Assembly (NCBI GenBank): GCA_040381035.1
Contig: JBEIHY010000002.1
Location: 39,797 to 103,796, forward strand
Reading direction: 5' to 3'
DNA length: 64,000 bases
Source of the DNA: REEB506 sp040381035
Lineage (GTDB): Bacteria > Pseudomonadota > Alphaproteobacteria > Caulobacterales > Aquidulcibacteraceae
The translations under genes and the position numbers were made by a program. A model generated the notes under the pieces. The model did no database searches. It had not been told where the DNA came from and was given only the letters and a program-made list of their open reading frames with translations. Of this stretch, positions 42,999-52,233 are shown one piece after another (the first letter of the stretch is position 1; every line of letters starts with the position of its first letter).

Positions 42999-43469
42999 TT
43001 AGACTTTGTTAACGGCGTCCAAGACTTCCGCAACGTGGCCTTTAACTTTGACTTTTCGCCAAACCTTCACGATTTTGCCTTTTGTGTTAATGATGAAGGT
43101 GGCCCGCTCAACGCCCATTGATGCCTTTCCGTACATCATTTTTTCGACCCATACGCCATAGGACTTGGCGACGGCGACGTCCGGGTCGGAGGCCAATCGC
43201 AGCTGTAACGCATGTTTGGCCATGAATTTGTCATGGCTGGCGACGCTATCGCGGGATATGCCGATCACAACGGCGCCAAGGTCGGCAAAAGCCTCAGCTT
43301 GGGCGGTAAAATCAATCGCCTGCGCCGTACACCCAGTGGTATTATCTTTGGGGTAGAAATAAAGCACCATGGTCTGGCCCTTCAGTTTCGCAAGGCTGAC
43401 CTCGCCGCCGCCGGCGGCGGCGAGGGTAAAGGGCGGGGCGGTGTCGCCCGGTTGGAGTTGTGCGGTCAT
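42999..43469 (-). CDS. bcp: Bcp/PrxQ-type thioredoxin-dependent peroxiredoxin
   Basis: 156 residues. VLYFYPKDNTTGCTAQA carries the peroxidatic Cys (about residue 47). The usual resolving Cys five positions later (CTxEaC) is Ile here (GCTAQAIDF), and no other Cys remains, so it would be a 1-Cys form. VGISRDSVASHDKF and PDVAVAKSYGVW fit the family. Reduces hydroperoxides. 287 bases separate it from the M23 gene downstream; that gap holds an inverted GACGGCG/CGCCGTC pair at 42898-42930 and nothing else I can support. Confidence 0.93.
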   Translation of the reverse strand: MTAQLQPGDTAPPFTLAAAGGGEVSLAKLKGQTMVLYFYPKDNTTGCTAQAIDFTAQAEAFADLGAVVIGISRDSVASHDKFMAKHALQLRLASDPDVAVAKSYGVWVEKMMYGKASMGVERATFIINTKGKIVKVWRKVKVKGHVAEVLDAVNKV

Positions 43470-43544
43470 GGCGTCTGCGATCTCCCGGCGGGCTGGCGGT
43501 CTCTATCTGGCGAAGACGCACCGATTTGGCGAGGGCGCCCCGCA

Positions 43545-46500
43545 TTGATCGATCGCCCCATCTTTTGGCGCCGATCGGGGCTGTTGTTGGCGGAGGCGCT
43601 GTTGGCGTTGATCGTCACGGCGGCGTTGGCGATCGGGCTTTTGTGGTGGCGCTTGACCGCCGGTCCGATCGAGATTGCCTCGTTAACGCGCCATGTGGAG
43701 CATGAGCTGGCGGCCGCCCGCGGCGGGCGACCGGTGACAATTGACAAGGTTGAGCTTGCCTGGTCGCAGGCCAATCGCGCCCTTGAGATGAAGGCAGTGG
43801 GCGTCACCGCGCTTGACGCCGCCGGCCAACCGGCCACCCGCTCACGGGAAGTGGCGCTCGGCCTCAATGTGTCGCGTCTGTTCACCGCTGATTTCGCGGT
43901 CAACCGGCTGCGCGTCGATGGCGGCGATGTGGCGATCACCATGGCAAAAGACGGCACGACGCGGATAGCGTTTGGCGGGCCGTCAGCGCCGCCTGATTTG
44001 ATCTTGCCGGCGCCGCCGCACAACGAGACCTTGCGCCAACGGGTCAACCGGATTTTGGATGGCCTGTCAGGGGTGTTTGCCGCGGTTGGGCCTGGGCGCG
44101 ACCTGCTTGGATTGCGGATTGCCAATTTGCGCTTGGTCATCCTCGACGAAAAGTCCGGCGGGGTGTGGCGCGCCGACAATGCCGACCTCACCTTGTCTCG
44201 CGACGCCGATTTGCTGCGCCTGGCCGCGCATGGCGCGCTGGTCGGGCCTAAAGGCGGCGCGCCAACGCGCTTGGCGATCACCACCGACACCGCTTTTAAG
44301 TCCGCCGCCGTGGAAGTGGGCGTCGACAACGCGCGTCTCAATGCGCTGGTTCCCGTTTCGCTGCTTGGGCCGGTGGCTGGCCTGGAGGCGCCGGTCACTG
44401 CTGCACTCTCAGCCGGGCTTGATCGCGAACAGGGCGTTACCCGCCTGGAGGGCGATGTTACAGTCGATCGCGGTCGGCTGGTGCTGGCTGATGGCGCGGC
44501 AGAACTCGATGGCGGGCGTGTGCGCGGCCAGTACGACATCGACAGTGACGTGTTGATCATCCGGGAGGCCGCCTTGGCTGGCGTCAAAACCCGCGTCAAT
44601 GGCGCTGGCCGGATTGAAAATCTCTCCGCGCTGCTGCGCGTCGACGCCGACAAACCGGCCCCCTTCAGCATCAATTTCAACAGTGTTGATTTGGATATGC
44701 CGGGGGTGTTTGAGGCCCCGATCGCGTTGTCGCAGGTCACGGCCAAGGGGGCTTTTGCCCGCGCCGCGCGCGCCATCGATATTGAAAGCTTCACCGCCGG
44801 CGTCGGGAAGGCGAAAGTGGCGATGAACGGGCGGGTCTATTGGGCGGCTGACAAGACCGGCGTGGTGCGCCCGGCCGCCACGCTGGCCGGCGCGATTACC
44901 GGCGTCGTCGGGCCTGATCAGGTGTTGGCGCTGTGGCCGGTGAAACTCGGAGAGGGCGCGCGCTCATGGCTGCATCCTGCGCTGCGCGGCGGCGCCATCC
45001 GCGACGTTGCCTTCAAGGCCGACATCACTCCGCAGATGGTCGCCCAAGGCGTGTTGCCCGATCGCGCGATTGATCTGTCGTTCAGCTACAGCGAGGCCAA
45101 TGTCATCTATGTCGAAGGGATGAGCCCGATCACCGCAGGGCGCGGCCGCGCGGTGCTGCAGGGCAATCGCTTTGATCTCTGGCTGGATGAGGGCCGCATC
45201 GGCGCCCTGGCGGTCAGCCAGGGCCGGGTTGAACTGCAGCGGCTGAACCCAAAGGGTGGTTTGGCGAGCTTCTCCGGCCGCGCCGAGGGAGACGCCAAAT
45301 CGCTGGTCGAACTGTTGTTGCAATCGCCGCTGGATTTGAAGGACAAAATCCCGTTCGAGGTGGCAAGTCTCGTCGGTTTCGGCACGGTTGATTTCACCAT
45401 TCGTCGGCCAATGCTGAAAGAGGTGGCGCCGGAAGATTACAGATTTGACGTTCGCGGCGCGCTCTCCGGCGCCGGCGGGCGCACCAGCGACGGCAAGGTC
45501 GATATCACCGAATGGGCCTTGAGTTTGCGCGCCGATGAAAACGCGCTGACGCTTTCGGGGCCGCTGAAACTCGCCGGCGCGGCGGCCGATCTGACCTGGA
45601 CCGAGCAATTCCACGCCGCACCCGGCGACCGGTCGCGGGTGGCGTTTAGCGGTCGCTTGCCAGTCGCCCAGCTCGTCGCGCTTGGCTATCCGGTAGACTT
45701 GATCACCAACGGCGTCGTTGGCGTCAGCGCGCGTGTGCGGGGCGACGGCATGAAGCCAGCCAGCGGAACCATCACGCTCGATCTCACCGGCGCTGCCGCG
45801 CAATTGCCGTTTCTGCCGAAGAGCTTCTGGCGCAAAGACGCCCCCGCCGCCGCCAGCGCGCGCTTTGATCTGGCTCGCCAGCCCGATGACAGCCTGGCGC
45901 TCAGCCGCATCGAGGCGCGCGGGCCGGGGCTGGCGGTAGATGGTTCAGCGCGGGTTCTGGCCGACGGCACGGTCGCCGAGGTGCGCCTGATCCGCGCCGA
46001 CATAGACGGCCGCGCCAGCGGTTCGGCGCTGATGCAGCTGAAACCCAATGGCGTGTTCGACATCGCCATCAAAGCCGATCGGCTCCATGCCGGCGCGATC
46101 ATGGTCGGAGCCGGCGAAGCGTTGCCGACCAGCGCCCTCGGCAAGGGCAAGCCGGCGACGCCGATCGCGGTTTCTGTCAACGCGGCGGCGTTGGAGTTCC
46201 AAGCCGGCGCGGTGCTCGCCAATGGGCAATTGACCTATGAAACCGACGGTCTGGCCTTGCGCTCGGCCGCTTTGACCGGCCTTGATCCCGCGGGCCGGCC
46301 AGTGCGGTTTGCGATCACCCCGCGCCCGGGCCAGGACGCCGCGATCGTGAGCTTCCAATCCCAAGACGCCGGCTTTGCCTGGGCTGCCGTCACCGGCCAG
46401 CAGACCATGCGCGGCGGTCGGGCCGAGGTTGGCGGATTGTGGACACCCAGCGCGCGCGGCTCGGTCGGCGATCTGAAGCTGACGATCAGCGACTTCAGCC

Positions 46501-46982
46501 TGGTCAATATGCCGGTGATGGCGCGGCTGTTGTCGTCGGTCGGCTCGCTGCAGGGCATGGCCGACACGCTCAACGGGGCCGGCATCGCCTTCACCACGCT
46601 GGAGGCGCCGATGCGCTATGCCGGCGGCAAATTGGCGCTCGGCGAGTGCCGGATGACAGGCCCCTCGCTTGGCCTTACTGCCAAAGGCGGCATCGACATC
46701 GCCACCGGGGCGCTCGCCATCGATGGCGTGGTGGTGCCAAGCTATGGCTTGAACAGCTTTGTGTCGAATGTGCCAGTGCTGGGCGAGCTGCTGGCCTCGC
46801 GCAAGGGCGAGGGCGTGGTCGGCATGACCTATTCGATCAAGGGCCCGGCCGATCAGGCCAAGGTTGGCGTCAATCCTTTGTCGGCGCTGACGCCCGGCAT
46901 TTTGCGTCGCATCTTTGAGCCGCTGCGTCCGCGCGCGCCGCAGCCCCCGCGCGAAGCCGCAGCCGCCCCATCGGGAGGATAA
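43545..46982 (+). CDS. Large AsmA/DUF3971 (YhdP-like) envelope protein
   Basis: 1145 residues from a TTG; the frame is open 333 bases further, but only over the peroxiredoxin gene on the other strand. One N-terminal membrane helix (about residues 8-32) is followed by a long periplasmic beta-rich stretch with repeated amphipathic strands and DUF3971- and AsmA-C-terminal-like blocks near the end (GGRAEVGGLWTP, MPVMARLLSSVGSLQGMADTL). AsmA-like proteins such as YhdP are thought to carry phospholipids between membranes. Start uncertain. VOC protein follows after two bases. Confidence 0.85.
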   Translation: MIDRPIFWRRSGLLLAEALLALIVTAALAIGLLWWRLTAGPIEIASLTRHVEHELAAARGGRPVTIDKVELAWSQANRALEMKAVGVTALDAAGQPATRSREVALGLNVSRLFTADFAVNRLRVDGGDVAITMAKDGTTRIAFGGPSAPPDLILPAPPHNETLRQRVNRILDGLSGVFAAVGPGRDLLGLRIANLRLVILDEKSGGVWRADNADLTLSRDADLLRLAAHGALVGPKGGAPTRLAITTDTAFKSAAVEVGVDNARLNALVPVSLLGPVAGLEAPVTAALSAGLDREQGVTRLEGDVTVDRGRLVLADGAAELDGGRVRGQYDIDSDVLIIREAALAGVKTRVNGAGRIENLSALLRVDADKPAPFSINFNSVDLDMPGVFEAPIALSQVTAKGAFARAARAIDIESFTAGVGKAKVAMNGRVYWAADKTGVVRPAATLAGAITGVVGPDQVLALWPVKLGEGARSWLHPALRGGAIRDVAFKADITPQMVAQGVLPDRAIDLSFSYSEANVIYVEGMSPITAGRGRAVLQGNRFDLWLDEGRIGALAVSQGRVELQRLNPKGGLASFSGRAEGDAKSLVELLLQSPLDLKDKIPFEVASLVGFGTVDFTIRRPMLKEVAPEDYRFDVRGALSGAGGRTSDGKVDITEWALSLRADENALTLSGPLKLAGAAADLTWTEQFHAAPGDRSRVAFSGRLPVAQLVALGYPVDLITNGVVGVSARVRGDGMKPASGTITLDLTGAAAQLPFLPKSFWRKDAPAAASARFDLARQPDDSLALSRIEARGPGLAVDGSARVLADGTVAEVRLIRADIDGRASGSALMQLKPNGVFDIAIKADRLHAGAIMVGAGEALPTSALGKGKPATPIAVSVNAAALEFQAGAVLANGQLTYETDGLALRSAALTGLDPAGRPVRFAITPRPGQDAAIVSFQSQDAGFAWAAVTGQQTMRGGRAEVGGLWTPSARGSVGDLKLTISDFSLVNMPVMARLLSSVGSLQGMADTLNGAGIAFTTLEAPMRYAGGKLALGECRMTGPSLGLTAKGGIDIATGALAIDGVVVPSYGLNSFVSNVPVLGELLASRKGEGVVGMTYSIKGPADQAKVGVNPLSALTPGILRRIFEPLRPRAPQPPREAAAAPSGG

Positions 46983-46984
46983 TC

Positions 46985-47440
46985 GTGGCGCGCTGGCTGA
47001 TCGGGCTCTTGGCGCTCGCCGCCTGCACGCCATCTTCTGCGCCACCGCTGGAGCCGAAACCGATGCACGCTGCACCCAATCCCGTGCCATACTTCGAAAT
47101 CCCTGTGACCGACATGGAGCGCGCGGTTGCGTTCTATAGCGCCGTATTCGGTTACGACTTCACCCGCGACACCGTCGACGGCTATGAGATGGCGCTGTTT
47201 CCCTATGATCCAAGCGGCCACGGCGCATCCGGGGCGTTGGCCAAGGGCGATGTCTATGTCCCGTCCAAGACCGGGCCGATCCTGTATTTCCGCGTTGCCG
47301 AAATTGATCGCGTGCTCACCCGCGCCGCAGTCCAGGGCGGCAAACTCCTCTATCCGAAGAAGTCGATCGGCGAGCTGGGATATGTCGCGGAACTTGAAGA
47401 CAGTGAAGGCAATCGCATCGCGCTCAGCGCGCCGCCTTAA
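46985..47440 (+). CDS. VOC-family (glyoxalase/bleomycin-resistance fold) lipoprotein
   Basis: 151 residues. A lipobox LLALAAC near residue 14 suggests export and lipidation, unusual for VOC proteins. Then PVPYFEIPVTDMERAVAFYSAVFGYDF and a second half with PILYFRVAEIDRVL and ELEDSEGNRIAL show the VOC fold; typical metal residues are weak. GTG start. A cytoplasmic version starting at Met25 is possible. The stop overlaps the patatin stop on the other strand (TTAA). Confidence 0.85.
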   Translation: MARWLIGLLALAACTPSSAPPLEPKPMHAAPNPVPYFEIPVTDMERAVAFYSAVFGYDFTRDTVDGYEMALFPYDPSGHGASGALAKGDVYVPSKTGPILYFRVAEIDRVLTRAAVQGGKLLYPKKSIGELGYVAELEDSEGNRIALSAPP

Positions 47441-49236
47441 GCAATTTGGCGCGGCGCGGCAAACATCCCCGCGATGCTGGAGGCCTCGGGATCGTCTTCT
47501 TCCGCCAGCGGCCCGCGTCCGATCATCGGCTGGCGCTTCAAGGCGCTGACCGCCGCCTGATAGCCCGACGACACCGCCTCATCGAACTTCTTCCAATCGC
47601 GCAGATCGACATCGGGCATGTCGGGCGTGACCAACAGATCGGTCCGTTCGCGCCCCTGCCAGGGATCCACCGTCATGGTCGCTGCCCGCATCAACAGCGA
47701 GGCAATCGGCGGAGCGGCCTGGGCGCCGCGCGTGGCGATCCAGCCAAAGAAGTTCGGCGGATCGATGAAATCGGCCGGGTTGATCGCGCCGCGCTTGGCC
47801 ACATCCACGCCCACAATCGGCCCACGATGCATCACCCGCATAATATCAACCGGAAAATTGTTGAGCACCGCGCCATCAACCAGAACGCCGAAATCGGCGT
47901 CAACCACCGGCGGCAGAATGCCCGGCAGCGAAATTGTCGAGCGCAAGGCGTCGCGCAGGCGCCCGGCGCGGTGCAGCTTGATCGTGGCGTTGGCCAAATT
48001 CGTCGAGACGCAGAAGAACGGCGTGCGCAGATCTTCAATCATCGTCTCGCCGAAATGCTCGGCCAGGCGTTCTTCCACCCGCTTGCCGCGCGACAACGCC
48101 ACAACCGGCAAAACATAATCGCCGAGCGGATTGCTTTCCACGAAGGCCTTGCGAATGCGCATTTCGATTTCGTCGTCGTCCCAGCCCATCGCCACGCAGG
48201 CCGCCACGATTGCCCCCATTGACGTACCGCCGATCTGGTCGATCGGCACCTTTGCCTCGCGCAGGGCCCGGATGACGCCGATATGTGCATAGGCGCGCGC
48301 CCCCCCGCCCGACAGCACCACCGCGATCGCTTGGCCCGCAATCAGCCGGGCCAGCCGCTGGCAATCCTCATCGGCCAAAGCGCGCCAATGCAGCAGGCGC
48401 GCCGCGTCCGCCGCTTCGCGCCATTCTTCCGCGCGCGCCGCGCGTCGGTCCGCGCCATGATGCAGCAGCACGACATCGACAAGCTTGAATTGCCGCGCCG
48501 GGCTTGGATCATCAGGTAAGAGCGGAATGGAGGGCCGCGCATCGGCGCGCGCCAACAGCCAGATGCGATCGGCCTGGCGCAAACATGCCTTGAACCACGG
48601 CGTGTCGGCCACCGGGCTGATCAACAGAACGATGTCATGGTCGCGCTCCAGCTGGTCGAGCGAAACGCCTGCCATGTCAGCCCCCGGCGCGGCTTGCGCG
48701 ACCACAATCGTGCGTCGCCCCAAAGCAGCCAGCGCTGCGCGCAGGGCGTCGGCGCGCAGTTTCAGATCAATCGTCGGCGAGGTGCCAATCAGGGCATAGA
48801 CTTTCGGCGCCGTGGGCGGGCTGCGGCGGGCCTTTTGGCGCGTCCGCGTGAGCATGACGCGCGCCAAATTGGTCATCAGGCTCGGATGCTGGCTGAGGAG
48901 GCGTTCAAAATTGCGCCGCGACAGGCGCACCAATTCGCTGTCGCGCACTGCCCAGACCGCGCCGGAATGCGGCTCTCCGGCGATTAAGGACATTTCGCCC
49001 ACCGGCTCGCCCGGCCGGATATAGCCCAGCAATCGGCGCGGCGCGGCGCCGCTTCCCGGGCTGAACGCCGCCAGCGAACCGGAGATCAGAAAATAGATGT
49101 GTTGGGCTTCTTCGCCGGATTCAAACAGCGGCCAGCCGCCGGGCAGGGAGAACCATTCAGCCGCCGCATCGGCGGCCGCGATCGCCTCGGGCGCGGCGTC
49201 AGCCAAGAAGGGAATGGCGGCAAGGCTCGGTTGCAT
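47437..49236 (-). CDS. Patatin-like phospholipase with cyclic-nucleotide-binding domain
   Basis: 599 residues. Residues about 10-125 form a cNMP-binding beta-roll (IYFLISGSLAAF, GEPVGEMSLIAGEPHSGAV). A central region (145-270) is Rossmann-like. The patatin domain begins AVVLSGGGARAYAHIGVI, with the nucleophile elbow GGTSMGAIVAA and the catalytic Asp in LVDGAVLNN. This is the NTE/YchK architecture; it hydrolyses lysophospholipids or phospholipids, possibly under a cyclic-nucleotide signal. Confidence 0.93.
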   Translation of the reverse strand: MQPSLAAIPFLADAAPEAIAAADAAAEWFSLPGGWPLFESGEEAQHIYFLISGSLAAFSPGSGAAPRRLLGYIRPGEPVGEMSLIAGEPHSGAVWAVRDSELVRLSRRNFERLLSQHPSLMTNLARVMLTRTRQKARRSPPTAPKVYALIGTSPTIDLKLRADALRAALAALGRRTIVVAQAAPGADMAGVSLDQLERDHDIVLLISPVADTPWFKACLRQADRIWLLARADARPSIPLLPDDPSPARQFKLVDVVLLHHGADRRAARAEEWREAADAARLLHWRALADEDCQRLARLIAGQAIAVVLSGGGARAYAHIGVIRALREAKVPIDQIGGTSMGAIVAACVAMGWDDDEIEMRIRKAFVESNPLGDYVLPVVALSRGKRVEERLAEHFGETMIEDLRTPFFCVSTNLANATIKLHRAGRLRDALRSTISLPGILPPVVDADFGVLVDGAVLNNFPVDIMRVMHRGPIVGVDVAKRGAINPADFIDPPNFFGWIATRGAQAAPPIASLLMRAATMTVDPWQGRERTDLLVTPDMPDVDLRDWKKFDEAVSSGYQAAVSALKRQPMIGRGPLAEEDDPEASSIAGMFAAPRQIA

Positions 49237-49374
49237 CGGCGGGCGGCCTTTCTGGACGAGCCTGCATATTAGCGCAGCAAGGTTAAGCCCAGATAGCGAC
49301 GCCCGGCCAGCGGCGAGAAGGTCTTGTTAAGATTAGTGCGCGAAAACCTGAGCGACGCAGAATGCGGAGCAGTC

Positions 49375-49818
49375 ATGTTACATCGCCTGGTTTATCTGAG
49401 CCGCGCCCCTGAGCGGCTGCATCATCGTATGGCCTTTGTTCTCACCAAGATTGAGAGATCGGCCCAACGCAACAACGCCAATCTGGGCGTCACAGGCGCC
49501 TTGATCTACGCCAATGGCGTATATGTGCAGGCGCTGGAAGGGCCGCGTTCGGCGGTGTCGGCGACGTTTCAAGCCGTCCAAAATGACGATCGCCATCAGC
49601 GCCTGGAAGTGATTGCCGCCGGCAATGCCGAAGAGCGGCTGTTTGCCGCCCGGCCCATGCTGGTTGCTCGGCCGGGCCCTGAAGACGCCGGCTTGCTCGC
49701 GCAGTTTTGCCCGGCGGGGCGGCTGGACGCCGCCGATCTCAGCGGTGACGCCTTGCAAGCCTTGCTCATCTTTTACGCCAGCCGCGCCGATCGCCCGCCT
49801 TTGGCTTTGGCGAGCTGA
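49375..49818 (+). CDS. BLUF-domain blue-light sensor
   Basis: 147 residues, almost all BLUF domain. HRLVYLSRA holds the FAD-near Tyr (residue 6), NNANLGVTGALIYANGVYVQALEG holds Asn and the key Gln (VQALEG). BLUF proteins bind FAD and respond to blue light; short stand-alone forms like this act through protein partners. ATG at 49375 with CGGAGC upstream. Divergent from the patatin gene, 138 bases away, and 46 bases ahead of mccB. Confidence 0.92.
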   Translation: MLHRLVYLSRAPERLHHRMAFVLTKIERSAQRNNANLGVTGALIYANGVYVQALEGPRSAVSATFQAVQNDDRHQRLEVIAAGNAEERLFAARPMLVARPGPEDAGLLAQFCPAGRLDAADLSGDALQALLIFYASRADRPPLALAS

Positions 49819-49864
49819 TCGCGCCGGCTTTGACGGCGCGCCCGCGCTTCGCCACAAAGGCGTC

Positions 49865-51469
49865 ATGAGCCAAATCATATCGCGGATCGACGCCGCAACC
49901 CCCGCTTTCGCCGCCAATGCCGCCGCCATGGCCGGCCTGGTCGCGGACCTGCGCGCCCGCACCGCCGCGGCAAGCCTTGGCGGTTCTGAAGACAGCCGCA
50001 AGCGCCATGTCGCGCGCGGAAAACTGCTGCCGCGCGAGCGGGTCGAACGCCTGCTTGATGCAGGGTCGCCGTTTCTGGAAATTGGGGCGCTCGCCGCCAA
50101 TGGCATGTATGAGGGCGATGTCCACGCCGCCGGCATGATCTGCGGCGTCGGCCGGGTTGAGGGACGCCCGGTGATGATTGTGTGCAACGATCCCACCATC
50201 AAGGGCGGCGCCTATTATCCGATGACGGTGAAGAAGCATCTGCGCGCGCAAGAAATCGCGCGCGAGAACCGCTTGGCGTGTCTCTATCTTGTCGATAGCG
50301 GCGGGGCGAATTTGCCTTATCAGGCCGATGTCTTTCCCGACCGCGAGCATTTCGGACGGATCTTTTACAACCAGGCCCAGATGAGCGCGGCCGGCATCCC
50401 CCAGATCGCGGTGGTGATGGGCTCATGCACGGCGGGCGGCGCCTATGTGCCGGCGATGAGTGATGAAACGATCATTGTGCGCAAGCAGGGCACGATCTTT
50501 TTGGGCGGCCCGCCGCTCGTGCGGGCGGCCACTGGCGAGATCATTTCGGCGGAAGATTTGGGCGGCGCCGATGTCCATGCCCGCCGCTCCGGCGTTGCGG
50601 ATCATTACGCCGTGAACGATGCGCACGCATTGTTCCTGGCGCGCCGGATCGTGCGCCATCTGGGCGAGGGGGGCGGCGATCTCCAGCCCGCGCCGAGCCT
50701 TGATCCTGTCTATGCGCTGGAGGAGATTTACGGCGTCGTGCCGGCCGATATCCGCCAACCTTATGACGTGCGCGAAATCATCGCCCGGATTGTCGACGGC
50801 TCAGTGTTTGATGAGTTCAAGAAGCTCTATGGCGAAACGCTCGTCACCGGCTTTGCCAGCATTGAGGGGATCAAGGTCGGGATTGTCGCCAACAATGGCG
50901 TGCTGTTTTCCGAAAGCGCCTTGAAGGGCGCACACTTTATTGAGTTGTGCTGCCAGCGCAAAATACCGCTGCTGTTCTTGCAAAACATCACCGGCTTCAT
51001 GGTCGGCGCCGCTTATGAGGCCGGCGGCATCGCCAAAGACGGCGCCAAGCTGGTGACAGCGGTGAGCTGCGCGCGCGTGCCGAAGGTCACGGTGGTGATC
51101 GGCGGCTCTTATGGCGCGGGCAATTACGGCATGTGCGGGCGGGCCTATCAGCCGCGGTTCTTGTGGATGTGGCCCAATGCCCGCATCTCAGTGATGGGCG
51201 GCGAGCAGGCGGCCAGTGTGCTCGCCACCGTGCGTCGCGAGGGCATGGAGGCGCGCGGCCAGACTTGGGCCGCGGCCGAGGAAGAGGCGTTCAAGGCCCC
51301 GATCCGGGCCAAGTACGAAGACGAAGGCAATCCATACTTTGCCACCGCCCGGTTGTGGGATGACGGCGTGATTGATCCCGCACAGACGCGACGTATCGTG
51401 GCTTTGTCCTTGGCGGCGGCGCTGAATGCGCCGCTGGAAGACACCCGCTTTGGCGTGTTCCGGATGTGA
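49865..51469 (+). CDS. mccB: Methylcrotonyl-CoA carboxylase beta subunit (carboxyltransferase)
   Basis: 534 residues, the usual size of MccB. SEDSRKRHVARGKLLPRERVERLLD, LVDSGGANLPYQADVFPDR and GIPQIAVVMGSCTAGGAYVPAMSDE are the crotonase-fold carboxyltransferase motifs. It transfers CO2 from biotin to 3-methylcrotonyl-CoA in leucine degradation; geranyl- and propionyl-CoA carboxylase betas are related. No biotin carboxylase (mccA), liu genes or biotinyl domain lie nearby, so the partner is elsewhere. A clear terminator follows. Confidence 0.9.
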   Translation: MSQIISRIDAATPAFAANAAAMAGLVADLRARTAAASLGGSEDSRKRHVARGKLLPRERVERLLDAGSPFLEIGALAANGMYEGDVHAAGMICGVGRVEGRPVMIVCNDPTIKGGAYYPMTVKKHLRAQEIARENRLACLYLVDSGGANLPYQADVFPDREHFGRIFYNQAQMSAAGIPQIAVVMGSCTAGGAYVPAMSDETIIVRKQGTIFLGGPPLVRAATGEIISAEDLGGADVHARRSGVADHYAVNDAHALFLARRIVRHLGEGGGDLQPAPSLDPVYALEEIYGVVPADIRQPYDVREIIARIVDGSVFDEFKKLYGETLVTGFASIEGIKVGIVANNGVLFSESALKGAHFIELCCQRKIPLLFLQNITGFMVGAAYEAGGIAKDGAKLVTAVSCARVPKVTVVIGGSYGAGNYGMCGRAYQPRFLWMWPNARISVMGGEQAASVLATVRREGMEARGQTWAAAEEEAFKAPIRAKYEDEGNPYFATARLWDDGVIDPAQTRRIVALSLAAALNAPLEDTRFGVFRM

Positions 51470-51475
51470 GCCAAA

Positions 51476-51503
51476 CGCCCCCGGCGGCGATCCGCCGGGG
51501 GCG
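51476..51503. terminator. Bidirectional terminator between mccB and hsp20
   Basis: CGCCCCCGGCGG / CCGCCGGGGGCG is a perfect 12-bp stem with a CGAT loop, seven bases after the mccB stop and eight before the hsp20 stop. T-rich ends are short (CTTTTA on plus, TTTGG on minus). Confidence 0.88.
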
Positions 51504-51511
51504 CGAAGCTT

Positions 51512-51973
51512 TTAGGCCGCTTCCGTCTCAGCTTTGATCGTGCGCGGGCCGGCTGTGGCATTGATCGCGATTTTTCGTGGCTTCAGGCTTTCCGGCAGCA
51601 CGCGCACCAGCTCCACGCTCAACATGCCATGGACCAGTTTCGCGCCATCAACGCGGACATGATCGGCCAGGCCGAATTTGCGCTCAAAATTCCGCTCCGC
51701 GATTCCGCGATGCAGGAACCGGCGCGCTTCTTCGACTGGCGGCTTGCGCCCGGAAACGATCAGCTGGTTTTCCTTGAACTCGATATGAAGCTCATCTTCG
51801 GCAAAACCGGCCACCGCCAGTTCGATGCGGAAGGTGTCTTCGCCGGTTTGTTCGATATTGAACGGCGGATAGCCGCTTTGGGCTTCATTGCGCATGGATT
51901 GCTCCATCAGCTGGTTGATCCGGTCAAAGCCAACCAGCGTGCGATAGAGCGGGGAAAAGTCGTTCACGGTCAT
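51512..51973 (-). CDS. Small heat-shock protein, Hsp20/IbpA type
   Basis: 153 residues. The alpha-crystallin domain (about residues 35-135) has YPPFNIEQTGEDTFRIELAVAGF, LIVSGRKPPVEEARRFLHRGIAERNFERKF-type segments (shorter runs seen) and the MLSVELVR strand. N-terminus MTVNDFSPLYRTLVGFDRI resembles rhizobial HspA/B classes. Holds unfolded proteins. The leader contains a ROSE-like thermometer and an RpoH-like promoter (see below). Confidence 0.95.
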   Translation of the reverse strand: MTVNDFSPLYRTLVGFDRINQLMEQSMRNEAQSGYPPFNIEQTGEDTFRIELAVAGFAEDELHIEFKENQLIVSGRKPPVEEARRFLHRGIAERNFERKFGLADHVRVDGAKLVHGMLSVELVRVLPESLKPRKIAINATAGPRTIKAETEAA

Positions 51974-52090
51974 GGGCGTGTCCTTTCAAAGCGACATCAT
52001 CGCCCCGGTTCGGCGGGGCGCCGGGCTTTGGCCTTGTGATCCCCAAAAGGGCGATCGGGCCGCAGCCATCGGGCCCGTTCGGCGCCCGAC
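51974..52090 (-). promoter_or_regulatory. Putative ROSE-type RNA thermometer in the hsp20 leader
   Basis: Read on the minus strand, the hairpin next to the ATG is GTCGCTTTGAAAGGAC (51995-51980): UCGCU, the ROSE consensus UYGCU, pairs with the AAGGA Shine-Dalgarno with one bulged G. Upstream a 7-bp stem CGCCCCG/CGGGGCG (52001-52020) and a GGGCC/GGCCC stem follow, as in multi-hairpin ROSE leaders. Known: ROSE elements control small Hsps in rhizobia and many proteobacteria. Inferred: melting at heat-shock temperature frees the ribosome site. Confidence 0.75.
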
Positions 52091-52098
52091 TGGCCTTA

Positions 52099-52125
52099 GC
52101 TGGGAAGCGCGCGGCGCAGTTCAAG
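52099..52125 (-). promoter_or_regulatory. Candidate RpoH (sigma-32) promoter of hsp20
   Basis: Minus strand CTTGAA (52125-52120) with CCCAGCT about 17 bases after CTTG resembles the alphaproteobacterial RpoH pattern CTTG-N17-CYTATNT, with mismatches in the -10. It would give a leader of about 115 bases, the size expected for a ROSE leader. Confidence 0.45.
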
Positions 52126-52233
52126 TGGGCGCCTGGCGGACGCTCCTGATTTTGCGATTTCCCTTTCTGCGCCATCGGCACTAAGTAGCCCTTCGAATCG
52201 CGCGCAAAGCGCGCCAAGACGAGGGATAGCGGG

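Noticed and set aside
43466..44794. Minus-strand 442-codon frame over the AsmA-like gene
   Set aside because: Ser/Arg/Pro-rich shadow of the AsmA-like coding frame.
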